Assembly (NCBI GenBank): GCA_001931905.2
Contig: MSJI02000536.1
Span: 16,587-80,586 of the forward strand
Direction of reading: 5' to 3'
Length of the DNA: 64,000 nt
Origin: Cladosporium sp. IMV 00045
Taxonomy: Eukaryota; Ascomycota; Dothideomycetes; Cladosporiales; Cladosporiaceae
This document shows positions 10,475 to 21,370 of this stretch, piece after piece. The position numbers and the translations under genes were made by a program. How positions within the stretch are numbered: position 1 is the first letter of the stretch; each line of letters begins with the position of its first letter. The notes under the pieces were generated by a model. The model had not been told where the DNA came from. It searched no databases and saw only the letters and a program-made list of their open reading frames with translations.

Positions 10475-11107
10475 ACTCCCGTTCGATGGATCGAGTTCTA
10501 GAACGATGCCTCGAAAGAGTTTCAACAGTGAGGATTGACGACGATCAGCCGTCGCAGTGACACGCGCAAGGACCTAGCCTTATAGTTTAGATACTGCTGC
10601 TATCTCGGTGGCTTCCAATTTGATGCAGCGCAACAAGCGACGCACGCAAAAGGGCCTAGGCTATTGTCGCATGCTGGGCAAATTGACGCCATGGTTGGCC
10701 ATAAATATCGACACCTACAGTGCTATCGCATGGCGACACAACTGACCAACCAAGCGTTGTAGTTGCGATGGTCAGAAGGCGGAAAGACTTGGCGGAAATT
10801 GCACGCCATCGGGGCGATACAGCACGTCTTAATCGCGTGTGACAAGGACGCAGCATATTAGCGTTTATCACCTGCTGTGTTTGGCAATATTGATGTTGCG
10901 CAATATGCAGCGTAGCATCGCTAAAGTCTTAAGCCGGCTTGGAATGTCTTGAGCTGCTTTCTACCGTTGTCTTTTGTTGAAGAAGCGGCTGTCACATTCG
11001 GAATAACGTGACAACGTAAATATCATTGACGAATTTCACTGGCCAGATTGTTCGGTAGGAAAATTCTAATTTGACATAGAGACGATTGAAAAAATCCCGC
11101 AAATCCT
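10475..11107. other. Intergenic, nothing recognised
   Basis: Contains the permease promoter (right of 10474, minus strand) and the 3' end of the AAA gene. No coding or structural feature stood out. Confidence 0.4.
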
Positions 11108-13913
11108 TCAATCCAGCCCAGCCTGCCTTTGTCGCTTGTGCCAATCCCTCTTCTGCCCTTTCAGATCGTTCGTGAATTTCTGCACGTAATCGACAACATC
11201 CTTGATGTGCTCCAAAGTCATCATGCTGCCTTTCCGACCTTTGGCATGGCTCATTGCGCATCCGACTATGTTGCGAATCTGCCTGCCATCGAATTCCTTC
11301 TCGTGAAATTCTTCGCTCTCTCCGTATTCCTCGATTTTCTTGTACTCGTGTTGGCTGATCAATTGCTTGTCGTGGTACTGGTCAACGAAGCTCATGAGGA
11401 TTCTAGACATCTGTTCCGACTTCAGCTTGTCGTAGTGCAATGCGATGTGGACGCGCGACTGCACTGCCACGTCGAATTGCGCGATTTGGTTGGTTGTGAG
11501 GAAGAGTATCCCACGGTAGTATTCGAGAACTCGCAGAAACACTGTCTTGTGTTAATCACAGATCAATCCTCACCCTTGGCTGTCGCAGCTCTTACCTGAT
11601 ACCAGCGCGCTCCCTTCAGCTGATGGGCCAGAATAGCCACCGCCATTTCTGTTCTGCAGAAACACGTCTGCTTCATCGCTGTCATTGATTGGTCAGTACT
11701 CAAGCTAAACACGATAATCTTTTGAACGCCTTGCTACTTACATCAATAGGATAGCCCTCCATGTTGTCGCAAGATTGAACAGGGTCTGCAGGTTCGATTC
11801 GACTTCTTTCGCATTGGTGCCGACGTTCGCCACGCCAATTGACAACAACGGTTTCCGGGCCGCTCGCGCAATGATTTGCGCTACTAGATCAGCCAAATCG
11901 TCGTTGTCCAAGAGATTTGAAGGCGACATACCCGTCGAAGTCTTACCCACACCAGGCTCACCATAGAGCAGGAAAACCAAGCCTTCGCCCTTGCCAGCTA
12001 CGATGTCCCTCAGCTCCAATTGACCATGGTTGCGGACAAGGCCCATCAAGAACTCTTTCTTCTTCTTGCCCTTGTCTTTCCCCGCCAGGTGCAAGTTTTC
12101 TAGGACCTTCTCATAGCGCTCCTCCTCGGCGACTTCCAATTTGTTGACGTCGAGTTGTGCCCATTGCTTTTCTTGCAAGACATAGCCAAGAACTCGCGGT
12201 GGGCATAGCATGAGCTGGAAAGGCTCCCATTTGCTATCCTGGACCTTTCCAAGCTCATCGTAATGAGGTTTGAAGAGATCCTTGAGCTTCCCGTTCTTGC
12301 TGCAGTCTTGACATTCGCAGTCGTGTGGAACGTCTACGACCGAAAGATCCCCCATGCGAGAAGTGTCAGGGCCGTAGCGTGAGTATGACATGAAGTCAAC
12401 CATAACGTTGCTATTCTTCAATGGAAGGGTCTTTTGTTGTTTTTCCGCGGTGGTCGAATTTGCTCTGTTGCGTTCAGAAAGCTCGTCATCGATGTCCACC
12501 TGTACATTATCAGCTTTAATCGTTCAATAAGCATTCAAAGTATCACCTAGCTTACCTCCAACTGCTGAGGGACGCCGACTCCACGAAAGCCGCTCTGCTC
12601 ATAGATGGCGTCTCCTGTGTACTGGAACATTCGGTTGCCTTCGGTGGCATTGCAAAACTTCCTGAACCGCTCGCCACGCTCCAATAGTAGTTTCTCAATT
12701 TCGCTGCGCTTCGTGGCTTCCATGGCGCTAATTGGATAGTACGGAAGCGAGGTGACAGGTTTCGGTCCCTCAAAGTACTTGAAGCTCACCCAGACTGAAC
12801 GGCGCCGAAAGTGCTCACCATCGTGGTCGTACATCAAACATCGTAGATACCAAGGCCAAATTTTCCTCTGGCGTCCTTCGGTTCGAATGGGCCAAGGCCA
12901 GTAGTTATCCTCAACGATAAAAATCTGGTGACTCTGATCTTGATTCGGACGATTCTTCATGAACGGTTGGCCGTAGATCACTTCTCCTGGTGGGAAAATA
13001 GTCCAGAGAGTGTCGAACGTAACGTCTATTCAGCTGTCAGATTGCTGAGACTTATCAATCCCGCAGAAATCAACCATCTACTTACTTTCTTGTTTGTTGA
13101 GATCGTCCCGCGCCTTGAGGTAGGAACCCAGCTTGACATCACCAGACTCCTTCTGGATCTCCTTCAGGACATCTTGGAGCTCGGACCTTGCTTGTGGGTC
13201 TTCGCTTTCAGATGGTTCGGCGAGACTGGCCTTCCACAGAAGATCCCAATTCAGGATGATGTACTCGTATGGAGATGTTAAAGTCAATCGATCTCCGATA
13301 TGTTGGACTCCAGGATAGTGTGGAAGCAGTGTTTTCAGCAGCTTGCAAAGACCTTTGCTTCGTATCTCAAGTTCTCCGTAGTTTTCCTCATGGGCGTAAA
13401 TCAATCGTAATTCGATAGGATGGTCGTTGGAGTCCTTCCCAGAATTTGGTTCGCTGTATTTGCGTTCACCATTTTCAACTCGAGCAATGCGCACTCGCAC
13501 ACGACTGGTTGAGGCAGGCTTGTCTTCCGATTTGTCGGTGTCCTCGCCGGATTTGACAGGAGTCTTGAACAACATGTCAGCTGCTTCTTCAAAGCTGTGT
13601 CTGGCCTGAGTATACCTCTTTGCTCGCCTCTGTAGGCGAAGTCGCTGATTCGGGCTTCAGTTTGAGGGCGGCATACTTTTGCTCCAGCTCAGCGAATCTT
13701 TTCTCCAACAAGTTAAATTTTTCTTCCAAAGACAGCTTTGTCCCGTGTCAGCACAACCTCGCATGTGTTTGCGGATATGTTCTTCTCGGGAATGAAACTT
13801 GCCTTCAAGTTGCCATCGACAGACTTGAGCTCAGACGACGTCGTCTCGTTTGCTTGAGTGCCAATTTCATCTTGCTTGCTGCCACCTCCTTTGATCTCGG
13901 TGTCCAGTGTCAT
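11108..13913 (-). CDS. AAA+ ATPase of the fungal DUF7025-AAA type
   Basis: Later exons are well defined: 13086 up to about 13600, 12556-13025, 11932-12499, 11742-11883, 11596-11678 and 11108-11541. A central region ENVTFDTLWTIFPPGEVIYG (DUF7025-like) precedes a single AAA domain: Walker A GEPGVGKTST split by intron 11884-11931, Walker B ILLIDEADVFL, and GILFLTTNQIAQFDVAVQSRV as sensor-1/arginine region. A GRQIRN small-lid helix and a basic C-terminus follow. The first ~300 bases do not resolve: the start MTLDTEIKGG, a coiled coil LEEKFNLLEKRFAELEQKY and EEAADMLFK lie in three successive frames (see findings). Substrate unknown. Confidence 0.8.
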
Positions 13914-15017
13914 GTTCAGGACAATCCAGTGCAATAACAGCTTGCTTGACACATGCGGCTGCCTTCTCGGCGCCGCAGACTTACATCTTATAATGCTACC
14001 GTAACGCGACTCGAGGTACCATCGGCGCGATTCTGACTGAGGGCTGCATAAGATTGGTGGCAGATGTACATTGTCGCTTATGCAGGCTTTACTGCCGAGC
14101 TGAGGCTAAGGTCAAGGACAGACAATCACATGTCGCAGGGTAGTGAACGATATACTGGACATGAGCATATCCTGATGGAACTCGGTGCAACATGCCGATC
14201 AGCTGCGCTTGGTGGTAAAGACTCACTTCTATCCGAAAAAAATCATATTTAAACTGTTTAGACATCCTGGCGACGCGAAGTTGATGCCACTGGCCAAGCG
14301 AGAGGCGACAGGCGATGGTGGCGGTCATACCTGAAGGTACTATAGACAGCGTAAATGAGCTAGCATACCACCACGCGTTCTTGCATTCAGGCTAGTCTTG
14401 AGTATGTATCGGGTCATCTTGATAAGTTGTGGTGCCTTTTAGGACTGAACGAAGGAGCGAGATGTGTGTTTCAAAAATGTATGTATCTTTGCGTGCTGGA
14501 AACCACGAACATCGTGACTTGCAGTACAGAATCGACGTTGGCATGGCCCCCCTTTGTCGCCACCTCTGCAGAAAGGCGTTAATGATTGATCGTGGTCCCG
14601 CCTACCCATGTGCCAACAACGATACGGCGCCTGTCCTCGTGATACTCGCATATGCATCATGTGCCACACCTAGCTGCCTAGATGGCATGAGCCGCCCTCG
14701 CCGCCGTAAGACGGCTGCTCAGCTCTAACAGGATAAAATCCCACGAGGCTGTGGCCAGTGTTGGCCGACATGCATATACGACGGATTCACAATGTGGTGA
14801 CTTGCTACGTATAGCAATGAGTGTTCGTGAGCGCGCGAGTTCGCTCTTCTTGCGCCCTCGACGTGCACACATGACGCTACTCAATAAAGTGCACTCTGAC
14901 CAACCATGCGCTCAGAGATCTCATTTCCTCTTGTGCCACTCAACCTCGATGATTTTCCAGATCATGAAAGGCAAGGCCATACTAGGTCTATCATACACTC
15001 GCTGCTTTGGCTAATTC
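13914..15017. other. Intergenic 1.1 kb, nothing recognised
   Basis: Between the divergent AAA and DUF7708-like genes. Only short frames without recognisable content; it presumably carries both promoters. No repeat or RNA gene seen. Confidence 0.4.
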
Positions 15018-16523
15018 ATGAACAGAGTGTACATACAGGATGTCTCCAGCAATCAGGCGAATTTCGAGAAAATGCTGGAAGTACGAAAGGACCTTCCGGC
15101 AAATGTGCGCCTATGTTTCAATCACAACTCCGTTCACGACTCTTCTGAATACTGGCTCAAAGCCGCAGGAAGCTCAATAACCAAGTACGACCAGCAGCGC
15201 CAAAAGGGCTGGAGAGACTGGGCCAGATCCGCAGAATCGGCCGCTGCAGCTGCAGGGAACTTCATGAAAGGCTTTGAGCCGTTGCTGGCTGTCATAGCCA
15301 ACACGGCACCAGAAGTTGGCGCAGCGATCGGAATCATCAGTGGCTTCTTTGCTGTCGCTGCAGCGAGGTCAAGGACAAATGACCTGGTGACTTCACAAAT
15401 GGCCACAATCATGGACCGCCTACCAGGCTTGCAAAGGCTGGAGTCAATATATTCTGAGATCGACAAAGATCAGGCCCATCTTCGTAGGAAGATAACTCTG
15501 GCCTACTATAGCGTTGTCGACTTCGCCATTGCCGCAACAAGGTACTATCTGAGATCGGGTCTGAAGAGGTGGTGGATTGCCATTTCGGATCCAGACTTGT
15601 TCACCGAAGCCTCACAGAAAGTTCAGACGCACTTCGAGCAAGTCCGGTCAAAAAGTGAAGAGCTGCTCGTTTGGACTGTCCATGATGTTCGTCGGAAGCT
15701 ACAGCACGATATTGAAGAAAAGAACATCATGATTGTCAAAACCCTACTTGGATTATCTCATTGGTCCTCAAAGGATCAAGAGAAGAGGCTCAAGCAACAC
15801 AAAAAGGAACTCTCTTACGAGGAAAAGTCCGCCGGTCTACTTGACTGGATGAGCAGTGTCAAAGTGCACGAATTTCGCCGGAAGAAGGTCTTTGCTGATT
15901 GGGAATCGTGCTCCGGATCAGAAATGCTCATTTTGTTAGCTGGCACCGATTTGCGCCTTGGTCCAGATCTACATTGCTGGATGTCTCCCGTAGCTTTGAC
16001 CATCATCAATGAGCTTTCTGGAGATTCTCTGACTGGCTCAGCCAAGGGCCATCTCTTCGGATACGAGCTCGTCTTCTGCATCCTAGACCCTGAAACTCGC
16101 ACCAGCGTCCACGATCTAGCATCAGAGGTTCTCCTTGGACTCCTGGGTGCACAGAAATTATTCGAACTTCCAGATCTTTGTGCCAAGTTGGAAACATGCC
16201 GGATTGTACGACAAACAGGTTCTGAAAGAGAGAAGAAGAAAGCGTTGAAAGCCGCATGCGCAACTGTGGCAGGCCTTCTCGCGCCAGGGTTGAAAGTCTG
16301 TCTTGTCATTGATCGGATAGATCGCTGCAAGGAGCAAACAGTCATTTTCGAAATCCTAGTCGATATTCTGGCAATCTGCAATGCGAATGGATGCTGCCTG
16401 AAGATTCTTACAGTCGCGAATGCGACATATTGGGACCTTAATCCTGATCGAGAGAAGGACTTAGCGAGACAACCAGCGGTGCAGCTGTTTACAGCAACGC
16501 GAGGTTTACCTATGGCTTTATGA
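15018..16523 (+). CDS. DUF7708-type STAND-like protein without P-loop
   Basis: Intronless 501-residue protein. The N-terminal ~220 residues match the layout of the fungal DUF7708 domain found at the head of NACHT/ankyrin proteins: an alpha-helical SAESAAAAAGNFMKGFEPLLAVIANTAPEVGAAIG region, then IMDRLPGLQRLESIY and YYSVVDFAIAATRYYLRSGLKRWW. The C-terminal half looks like a degenerate NTPase domain: a Walker-B-like VCLVIDRIDRCKE (about residues 430-442) is present, but where a Walker A would be expected the sequence reads MLILLAGTDLRLGPDL with no GxxxxGK[ST]. No ankyrin or WD repeats follow. Such proteins are linked to fungal self/non-self recognition, but a role for this one is inference. Confidence 0.65.
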   Translation: MNRVYIQDVSSNQANFEKMLEVRKDLPANVRLCFNHNSVHDSSEYWLKAAGSSITKYDQQRQKGWRDWARSAESAAAAAGNFMKGFEPLLAVIANTAPEVGAAIGIISGFFAVAAARSRTNDLVTSQMATIMDRLPGLQRLESIYSEIDKDQAHLRRKITLAYYSVVDFAIAATRYYLRSGLKRWWIAISDPDLFTEASQKVQTHFEQVRSKSEELLVWTVHDVRRKLQHDIEEKNIMIVKTLLGLSHWSSKDQEKRLKQHKKELSYEEKSAGLLDWMSSVKVHEFRRKKVFADWESCSGSEMLILLAGTDLRLGPDLHCWMSPVALTIINELSGDSLTGSAKGHLFGYELVFCILDPETRTSVHDLASEVLLGLLGAQKLFELPDLCAKLETCRIVRQTGSEREKKKALKAACATVAGLLAPGLKVCLVIDRIDRCKEQTVIFEILVDILAICNANGCCLKILTVANATYWDLNPDREKDLARQPAVQLFTATRGLPMAL

Positions 16524-17042
16524 GATTCGATTTTAATGTACTTGGATTTTATCGTCGTCACGATCATGGATCAATCAATCACTCGTTTGAAGTGTAGAAA
16601 CTTAAAGCGACTTGTGTATCTTGAGAGTCAGACGACTGTCTTATGATGAATACATGCATATGTAAGACTGCGATGGCTCCCAAACTTACTCGTATTCGCC
16701 AGACCTGACTGCATAACTAACAATAGCTGCCTGCACACAAGCTCAGTACAGTACATCGAAGGATCGCAAGGCTTAACGCCCTATCCCCTCTGCGAACCAC
16801 AAACCTCGGCATACCCTTGGCCCTCTCTTTCGCTTCGCGAGATCATAGGCATGTCGCTTCCTTCCTTGGCTATGCCTTCAGGGCTTTCTCTCATAAAACG
16901 TAACCTCAGGAAGTGAATATTTTAGGTGCTTGTTTAACAAACCGACAAGCACGCGCTTCATCAATGCAAAGTCGATTGTTAATTGCATATTCGGCTCGAT
17001 TGTTGCACAATCTCAAGTTGTCATCGCAGCGACACGACAACC
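16524..17042. other. Intergenic, nothing recognised
   Basis: 3' flank of the DUF7708-like gene and promoter of the PrsW-like gene. No gene, repeat or RNA seen. Confidence 0.4.
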
Positions 17043-18002
17043 ATGCCAGATACAGCTCCCAGCCCGCCATCTTCCATGTCTAGGCCGACTCGTCTACTAT
17101 TCATCGTGGGTCTACCGACCTCTTTCGCCGGACTTGCATATCATTCTCCGCCAACAGCGGCAATCGCCACGATCCTACTGTCACCGACAGCACTCTCTGC
17201 GTGGCGATACCAGCGGCTTCCACAAGAAAAGTCAGGCAATGCCGAAGTTGCCGCTTGGACGTACCTTGGAACCAGCATCTTGGGGCCAGTAGTGGCAGGA
17301 GCTTTCCAACTGTCTCTCTGTTCGGTCATGCTGAAGGCACTTTTCGGCTCAGAACACAAGACAGTCCTAGCGGAGCTTGGGCGCACTACTCTTGAGAATG
17401 TTTCGAAGGAGGTCATAGATGCGCGCAAGCTGATAGCTTGGAGCCCGCGTTACACTCTGAGCGTTGCCATCTTCTCCTACCTCGGGGCTGGTTTGTCAGA
17501 AGAAGTGCTCAAGTACATGGCGCTACGTCTTGCAGTATGGCGCGCTCGTCCGAAGCACGAAATTGAGTATCTCATCTATGCCGCCGCAGCTGGCCTCGGG
17601 TACGGTACGATTGAGAGCATACTGGTCGGTTATAGTTCTGCCACGAACGGAGAGAGCAGCGCAATGTTAGCTCTCACAACCGCAGAAAGGCTCATTCTGG
17701 CATCAGTAGGCCACACCGTGGTGGCACTATTGACCGCTCTTCAATCGGTTCGTCGAGATGCTCGTGGCGAGAAGCTTCCGATATGGCGTGTGATTGCAAG
17801 AGCGGTGTTCTACCACGGCACCATGGATTTCATGCTTCTTTCACTGAGCGCCTGGAATGGAAATCCAGGATGGATCCACCCTACCGATGTGGGTAGTGTC
17901 GTGCTTGCAATTGTCGCAACGGTTTCCTTACAGGGCGGTGCGATTTGGGACGCCTTACGCGAGCTGAAGCGACTCCAGCTGAGACCCTGCCCGAATTCAT
18001 GA
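17043..18002 (+). CDS. PrsW-family intramembrane protease-like protein
   Basis: Intronless, 319 residues, start CAACC-ATG (MPDTAPSPPSS). Several TM segments and the PrsW/CPBP signature are visible: LGAGLSEEVLKYMALRLA (the EExxK glutamates), AAAGLGYGTIESILVGY (conserved glutamate after a GYG turn), ILASVGHTVVALLTAL and VFYHGTMDFMLL (HxxxD). In bacteria PrsW cleaves anti-sigma factors; fungal homologues are uncharacterised, so the substrate is unknown. Localisation to an internal membrane is expected from hydrophobicity. All candidate catalytic residues are retained, so activity is plausible. Confidence 0.8.
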   Translation: MPDTAPSPPSSMSRPTRLLFIVGLPTSFAGLAYHSPPTAAIATILLSPTALSAWRYQRLPQEKSGNAEVAAWTYLGTSILGPVVAGAFQLSLCSVMLKALFGSEHKTVLAELGRTTLENVSKEVIDARKLIAWSPRYTLSVAIFSYLGAGLSEEVLKYMALRLAVWRARPKHEIEYLIYAAAAGLGYGTIESILVGYSSATNGESSAMLALTTAERLILASVGHTVVALLTALQSVRRDARGEKLPIWRVIARAVFYHGTMDFMLLSLSAWNGNPGWIHPTDVGSVVLAIVATVSLQGGAIWDALRELKRLQLRPCPNS

Positions 18003-18163
18003 TGCAGGTTGTCAGCACTTTGTTTTTTGAGTCACTAGAGCTCATATTGAACAATGTTTTGTAACAATACTAGATCGTTCCCCTCAATATAAAACTGTGG
18101 GCGGCTGACTCTGATTCTCATCTCTAACACTAGCGACAACATCGTTTCTCGGCATTCGCAAGT

Positions 18164-19731
18164 ATGGATTATTTCAATTCCGATGAGTTCTTCAACCGCA
18201 TGGAGTCTGTCTGTTCAGAGAATCATGTCCCTGGTGTATCAATCGCTGTCATTCAAGGGGATCGCACCTCATCGAGGAGCTGTGGCAAATCTTCACTGGA
18301 TCCCGAGCGTCCTTGCACATCATCGACACTTTTCGACATAGCATCTTCCTCAAAATCTCTCACGGCAGCATCGGTAGCCCTCCTCGTGGAAGACGAAGAT
18401 TATCCGAATGTACAATGGGATACGCCAGTTGCAGAATTGTTGCCTGGCGAATTTGCCATGTCAGATGACAGATACACCAACGAGATCACTGTGGAGGACA
18501 TCCTCAGCCACCGTACCGGTCTACCAGTGTAAGCCTCCATGGCCGCCAACGGAGATCAATGCATCAAACTAACCTTGATAGCCACGACGCAGCATATATG
18601 AGCCCACAAGCAGCTCATCCAGACGACGCAAAGTCCGTCACGAGAAACATCCGCAATCTGGCGATGTCAGCACCGCCTCGAACCAAATACATGTACTGCA
18701 ACCTGATGTATACGGCCGCTTCCTACCTAGTCGAAGTAATCAGCGGCATGGCCTTTGCCGACTATCTCGAAGCCAAATTCTTCAAACCCTTAGGCATGAC
18801 ATCGACGAATCTGCAACCAACGCGAGCTAAGGAGAGGGGCCTTGGTGATCGCATCGCCACTGGATACTTCTGGATCGAAGACACGAACAAATATGAAGCG
18901 ATCGAAGCTTGGGACTGTCCTGAAGGCCAAGGTGCTGGATCCATAATCACCACTGCAGAAGATTACCTGAAGTGGGTGAGAGCATTGATGAATCGCGAGG
19001 GGCCGATCACCGAAGATGTCTACAAAGGCCTCGTCAAGATGCGCATCATCCCAGAGCAAGATCCTCACGACAAGTCGTTGGCAACCAACTGCTCTCCGCT
19101 CGCATATGCTGCTGGCTTGGAAGTTCAATGGTACCGCGGTACGTTGATCATATCCCACGATGGTTCCATTGCTGGTTACGGCTCGACGCACTTCTTCTTG
19201 CCCAGTCTCAAGTTTGGTGGGGTCATCTTGGGCAATGGAAGTGGTGCTTGGAGCGTCGCTGCGACTCTGTCGAGAGAATTGATAGACGAGGTAATGCAAG
19301 TGCCTGTTGCAGAGCGTTCGCCATGGGCTGAGCATCAAAAGAGTCTGGTCGATGCAGAAGAGCCGAAGGAAGAGCTGCTGGAGCTTCGTAAGAAGCAGGG
19401 ACTCACTGGCGAGGAGGCTGAGAAGCAGGTTTTGCCTCTCGATGCGTACACCGGGACTTACACCAACGCTGGCTATCATGAAATGACGGTCACAGTCAAG
19501 GATGGTGAGCTGTTTGTCGACGCGACAGATAGATCCTCAGGCGGATTCATCTTGCGTTTCGAGCATGTATGCGAACAGACCAAGTACATTGCCCATCTGG
19601 TGTCAGGGTTTGAAGGCGGCGATGAGCTTTTGGCTGCAAAATTCCAATTGGAAGACGATCGGGCTGTGAAGATGGGCATTCACCTGGAAGTGGAGCTTGA
19701 GGAATTGATCTGGTTCTCGAAAGTATCTTAG
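18164..19731 (+). CDS. Serine beta-lactamase-like hydrolase (class C/esterase family)
   Basis: Two exons, 18164-18528 and 18582-19731, intron 18529-18581 (gtaagc...cttgatag); 505 codons including stop. The N-terminal serine motif is ASSSKSLTAA (SxxK), the second motif is YMYCNLMY (YxN), and the third is ISHDGSIAGYGS (H-x-G variant of KTG). The region SHRTGLPV-HDAAY across the intron is diagnostic of this fungal subfamily. A C-terminal lipocalin-like region (YTGTYTNAGYHEMTVTVKDGELFV) follows. No signal peptide, so it is probably intracellular. Family members act as esterases, transesterases or amidases; the substrate is not predictable. Confidence 0.9.
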
Positions 19732-20267
19732 ACGTCTTGATAGCTGATATGTGTCAGCGGATACAAGTAGATACGGCTGATACATCGATAACCGGGCAAT
19801 TTTACGAAATTTCAGAATGGTTTGCTTCAAGGCTCAAACTAGATGACTCTGTCGTATCCATTGTTGCCGAATGAGAGAGCGCTCGCATTTTATCTTCATG
19901 TCGTTGGGACTAACGTACCTGAGATTCGGCTTTTGTGAACGAACAAGAGCGACAAGCAAGTGACGGCGAGCAGCGAGACAGATCTCCAAAGTATTGCACG
20001 CACATTTCCGGTATCTCACTATCTTTTTCCGGCGTGACATTCCCTCCAGCTAAAGTATACCTAAAACGTATGTTGCCTATCTAATAGATAGGCAAGGCAG
20101 AGCGACATCGGACGCCGGCCGAAGTGGATTCAAACGCCGGCCGAAGGATCCACATCAGCAATACAACATTGACCCGAGGATATCATGTCAGATCCATTTC
20201 ATCCCCGTGAAAAGAATCGATTCGAACGATATCATACATACGCTATACTTCAAACCCATCAACAAAG
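19732..20267. other. Intergenic, promoter of ACC deaminase
   Basis: 3' flank of the hydrolase, then the region upstream of the ACC deaminase. The only notable element is the CGCCGGCCGAAG pair reported separately. Confidence 0.4.
20113..20146 (+). promoter_or_regulatory. Direct CGCCGGCCGAAG repeat upstream of ACC deaminase
   Basis: The 12-mer CGCCGGCCGAAG occurs at 20113-20124 and 20135-20146, start-to-start distance 22 bases (about two helical turns), each followed by g/t-GGAT. The core CGGCCG is palindromic, as in zinc-cluster factor half-sites. It lies about 120-155 bases before the ATG of the ACC deaminase. A binding site is inference. Confidence 0.35.
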
Positions 20268-21370
20268 ATGTCAGACACCGAACCTTCCTACGTTGCGAAG
20301 CTTCGCAGCATTCCCAAGCAAAACTTCCTCTTTGGTCCATCGCCCATTCAATTCCTCCCGAGATTGACGAGAGAGCTGTCTCCGAATGGAGATGTGAAGG
20401 TCTGGGCGAAGCGTGATGACTGTAACAGGTAAATTGTCATTCATTCCCTCGCATAACTGCTATCAAACACTCAATTTTATCCAGCGGCCTAGCCTACGGC
20501 GGCAACAAAGTCCGCAAGCTGGAATACCTGGTAGCAGACGCCATCTCCCAAGGCTGCGACACGCTCGTCTCCGTCGGCGGCGTGCAAAGCAACCACACCC
20601 GCGCAGTGACCGCCGTAGCGACCGCCTCAGGTCTCAAAGCCGTGACCGTGCAAGAGAAATGGGTTCCCATCGACCCTCCCCTCTACGACAAGACGGGCAA
20701 CATCTTGCTCTCCAGACTAATGGGCGGCGACGTGCGTCTCAACAACGAACCTTTCCACATCGGTCACAAGACCGCCACCAAGCAGGCCATGGAAGACGTC
20801 GCTGCCAAAGGCGGTAAGCCTTACTACGTCCCTGCTGGCGCTTCTGATCACAAGCTCGGCGGCTTGGGTTTCACGAATTTCGTTGTCGAACTCGCGGAGC
20901 AGGAGAAGCAGATGGGCGTCTACTTCGACACGCTGGTCGTGTGCAGCGTCACTGGCTCATCGCACGCAGGTCTGATCGTCGGCGCGGTGGCGGAGGGTAA
21001 AGGGCGCAAAGTCATCGGAATCGACGCTTCTGCCAAACCGGCCGAGACGAAAGACCAGGTCACACGCATTGCTCGCGCGACGGCTTCGCTCCTCGATCCT
21101 GGGTTGAAAATCCCTGACGAAGCGGTCATTTTGGACGAACGATTCCATGAGGGGATCTATGGCATTCCGGGCCCGAGCACGAATGAGGCGATGAAGTTGG
21201 CTGCGAGGACTGATGCGCTGATCACAGATCCGGTTTATGAGGGGAAGAGTATGGCGGGTATGATTCAGATGGTTAAGGAGGGGAGTATTGCTGCTGGAAG
21301 TAACGTGCTGTACGTGCATTTGGGTGGCCAGCCGGCGCTGAATGCGTATTCTAGCTATTATGAGGAGTAG
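20268..21370 (+). CDS. 1-aminocyclopropane-1-carboxylate (ACC) deaminase
   Basis: Two exons, 20268-20428 and 20485-21370, intron 20429-20484; 349 codons with stop, the usual size. PLP-dependent fold-type II enzyme converting ACC, the plant ethylene precursor, into 2-oxobutyrate and ammonia. The PLP lysine lies in GLAYGGNKVRKLEYL, the serine nucleophile context in VGGVQSNHTRAV, and phosphate loop in VTGSSHAGL. The residues that separate ACC deaminases from D-cysteine desulfhydrases appear to be of the deaminase type: glutamate in DPVYEGKSM and leucine in VHLGGQPALNAY. Start fixed by MSDTEPSYVAKLRSIPKQNF. Cytosolic. In fungi such enzymes can lower host ethylene or use ACC as nitrogen source; which applies is unknown. 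Confidence 0.92.
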
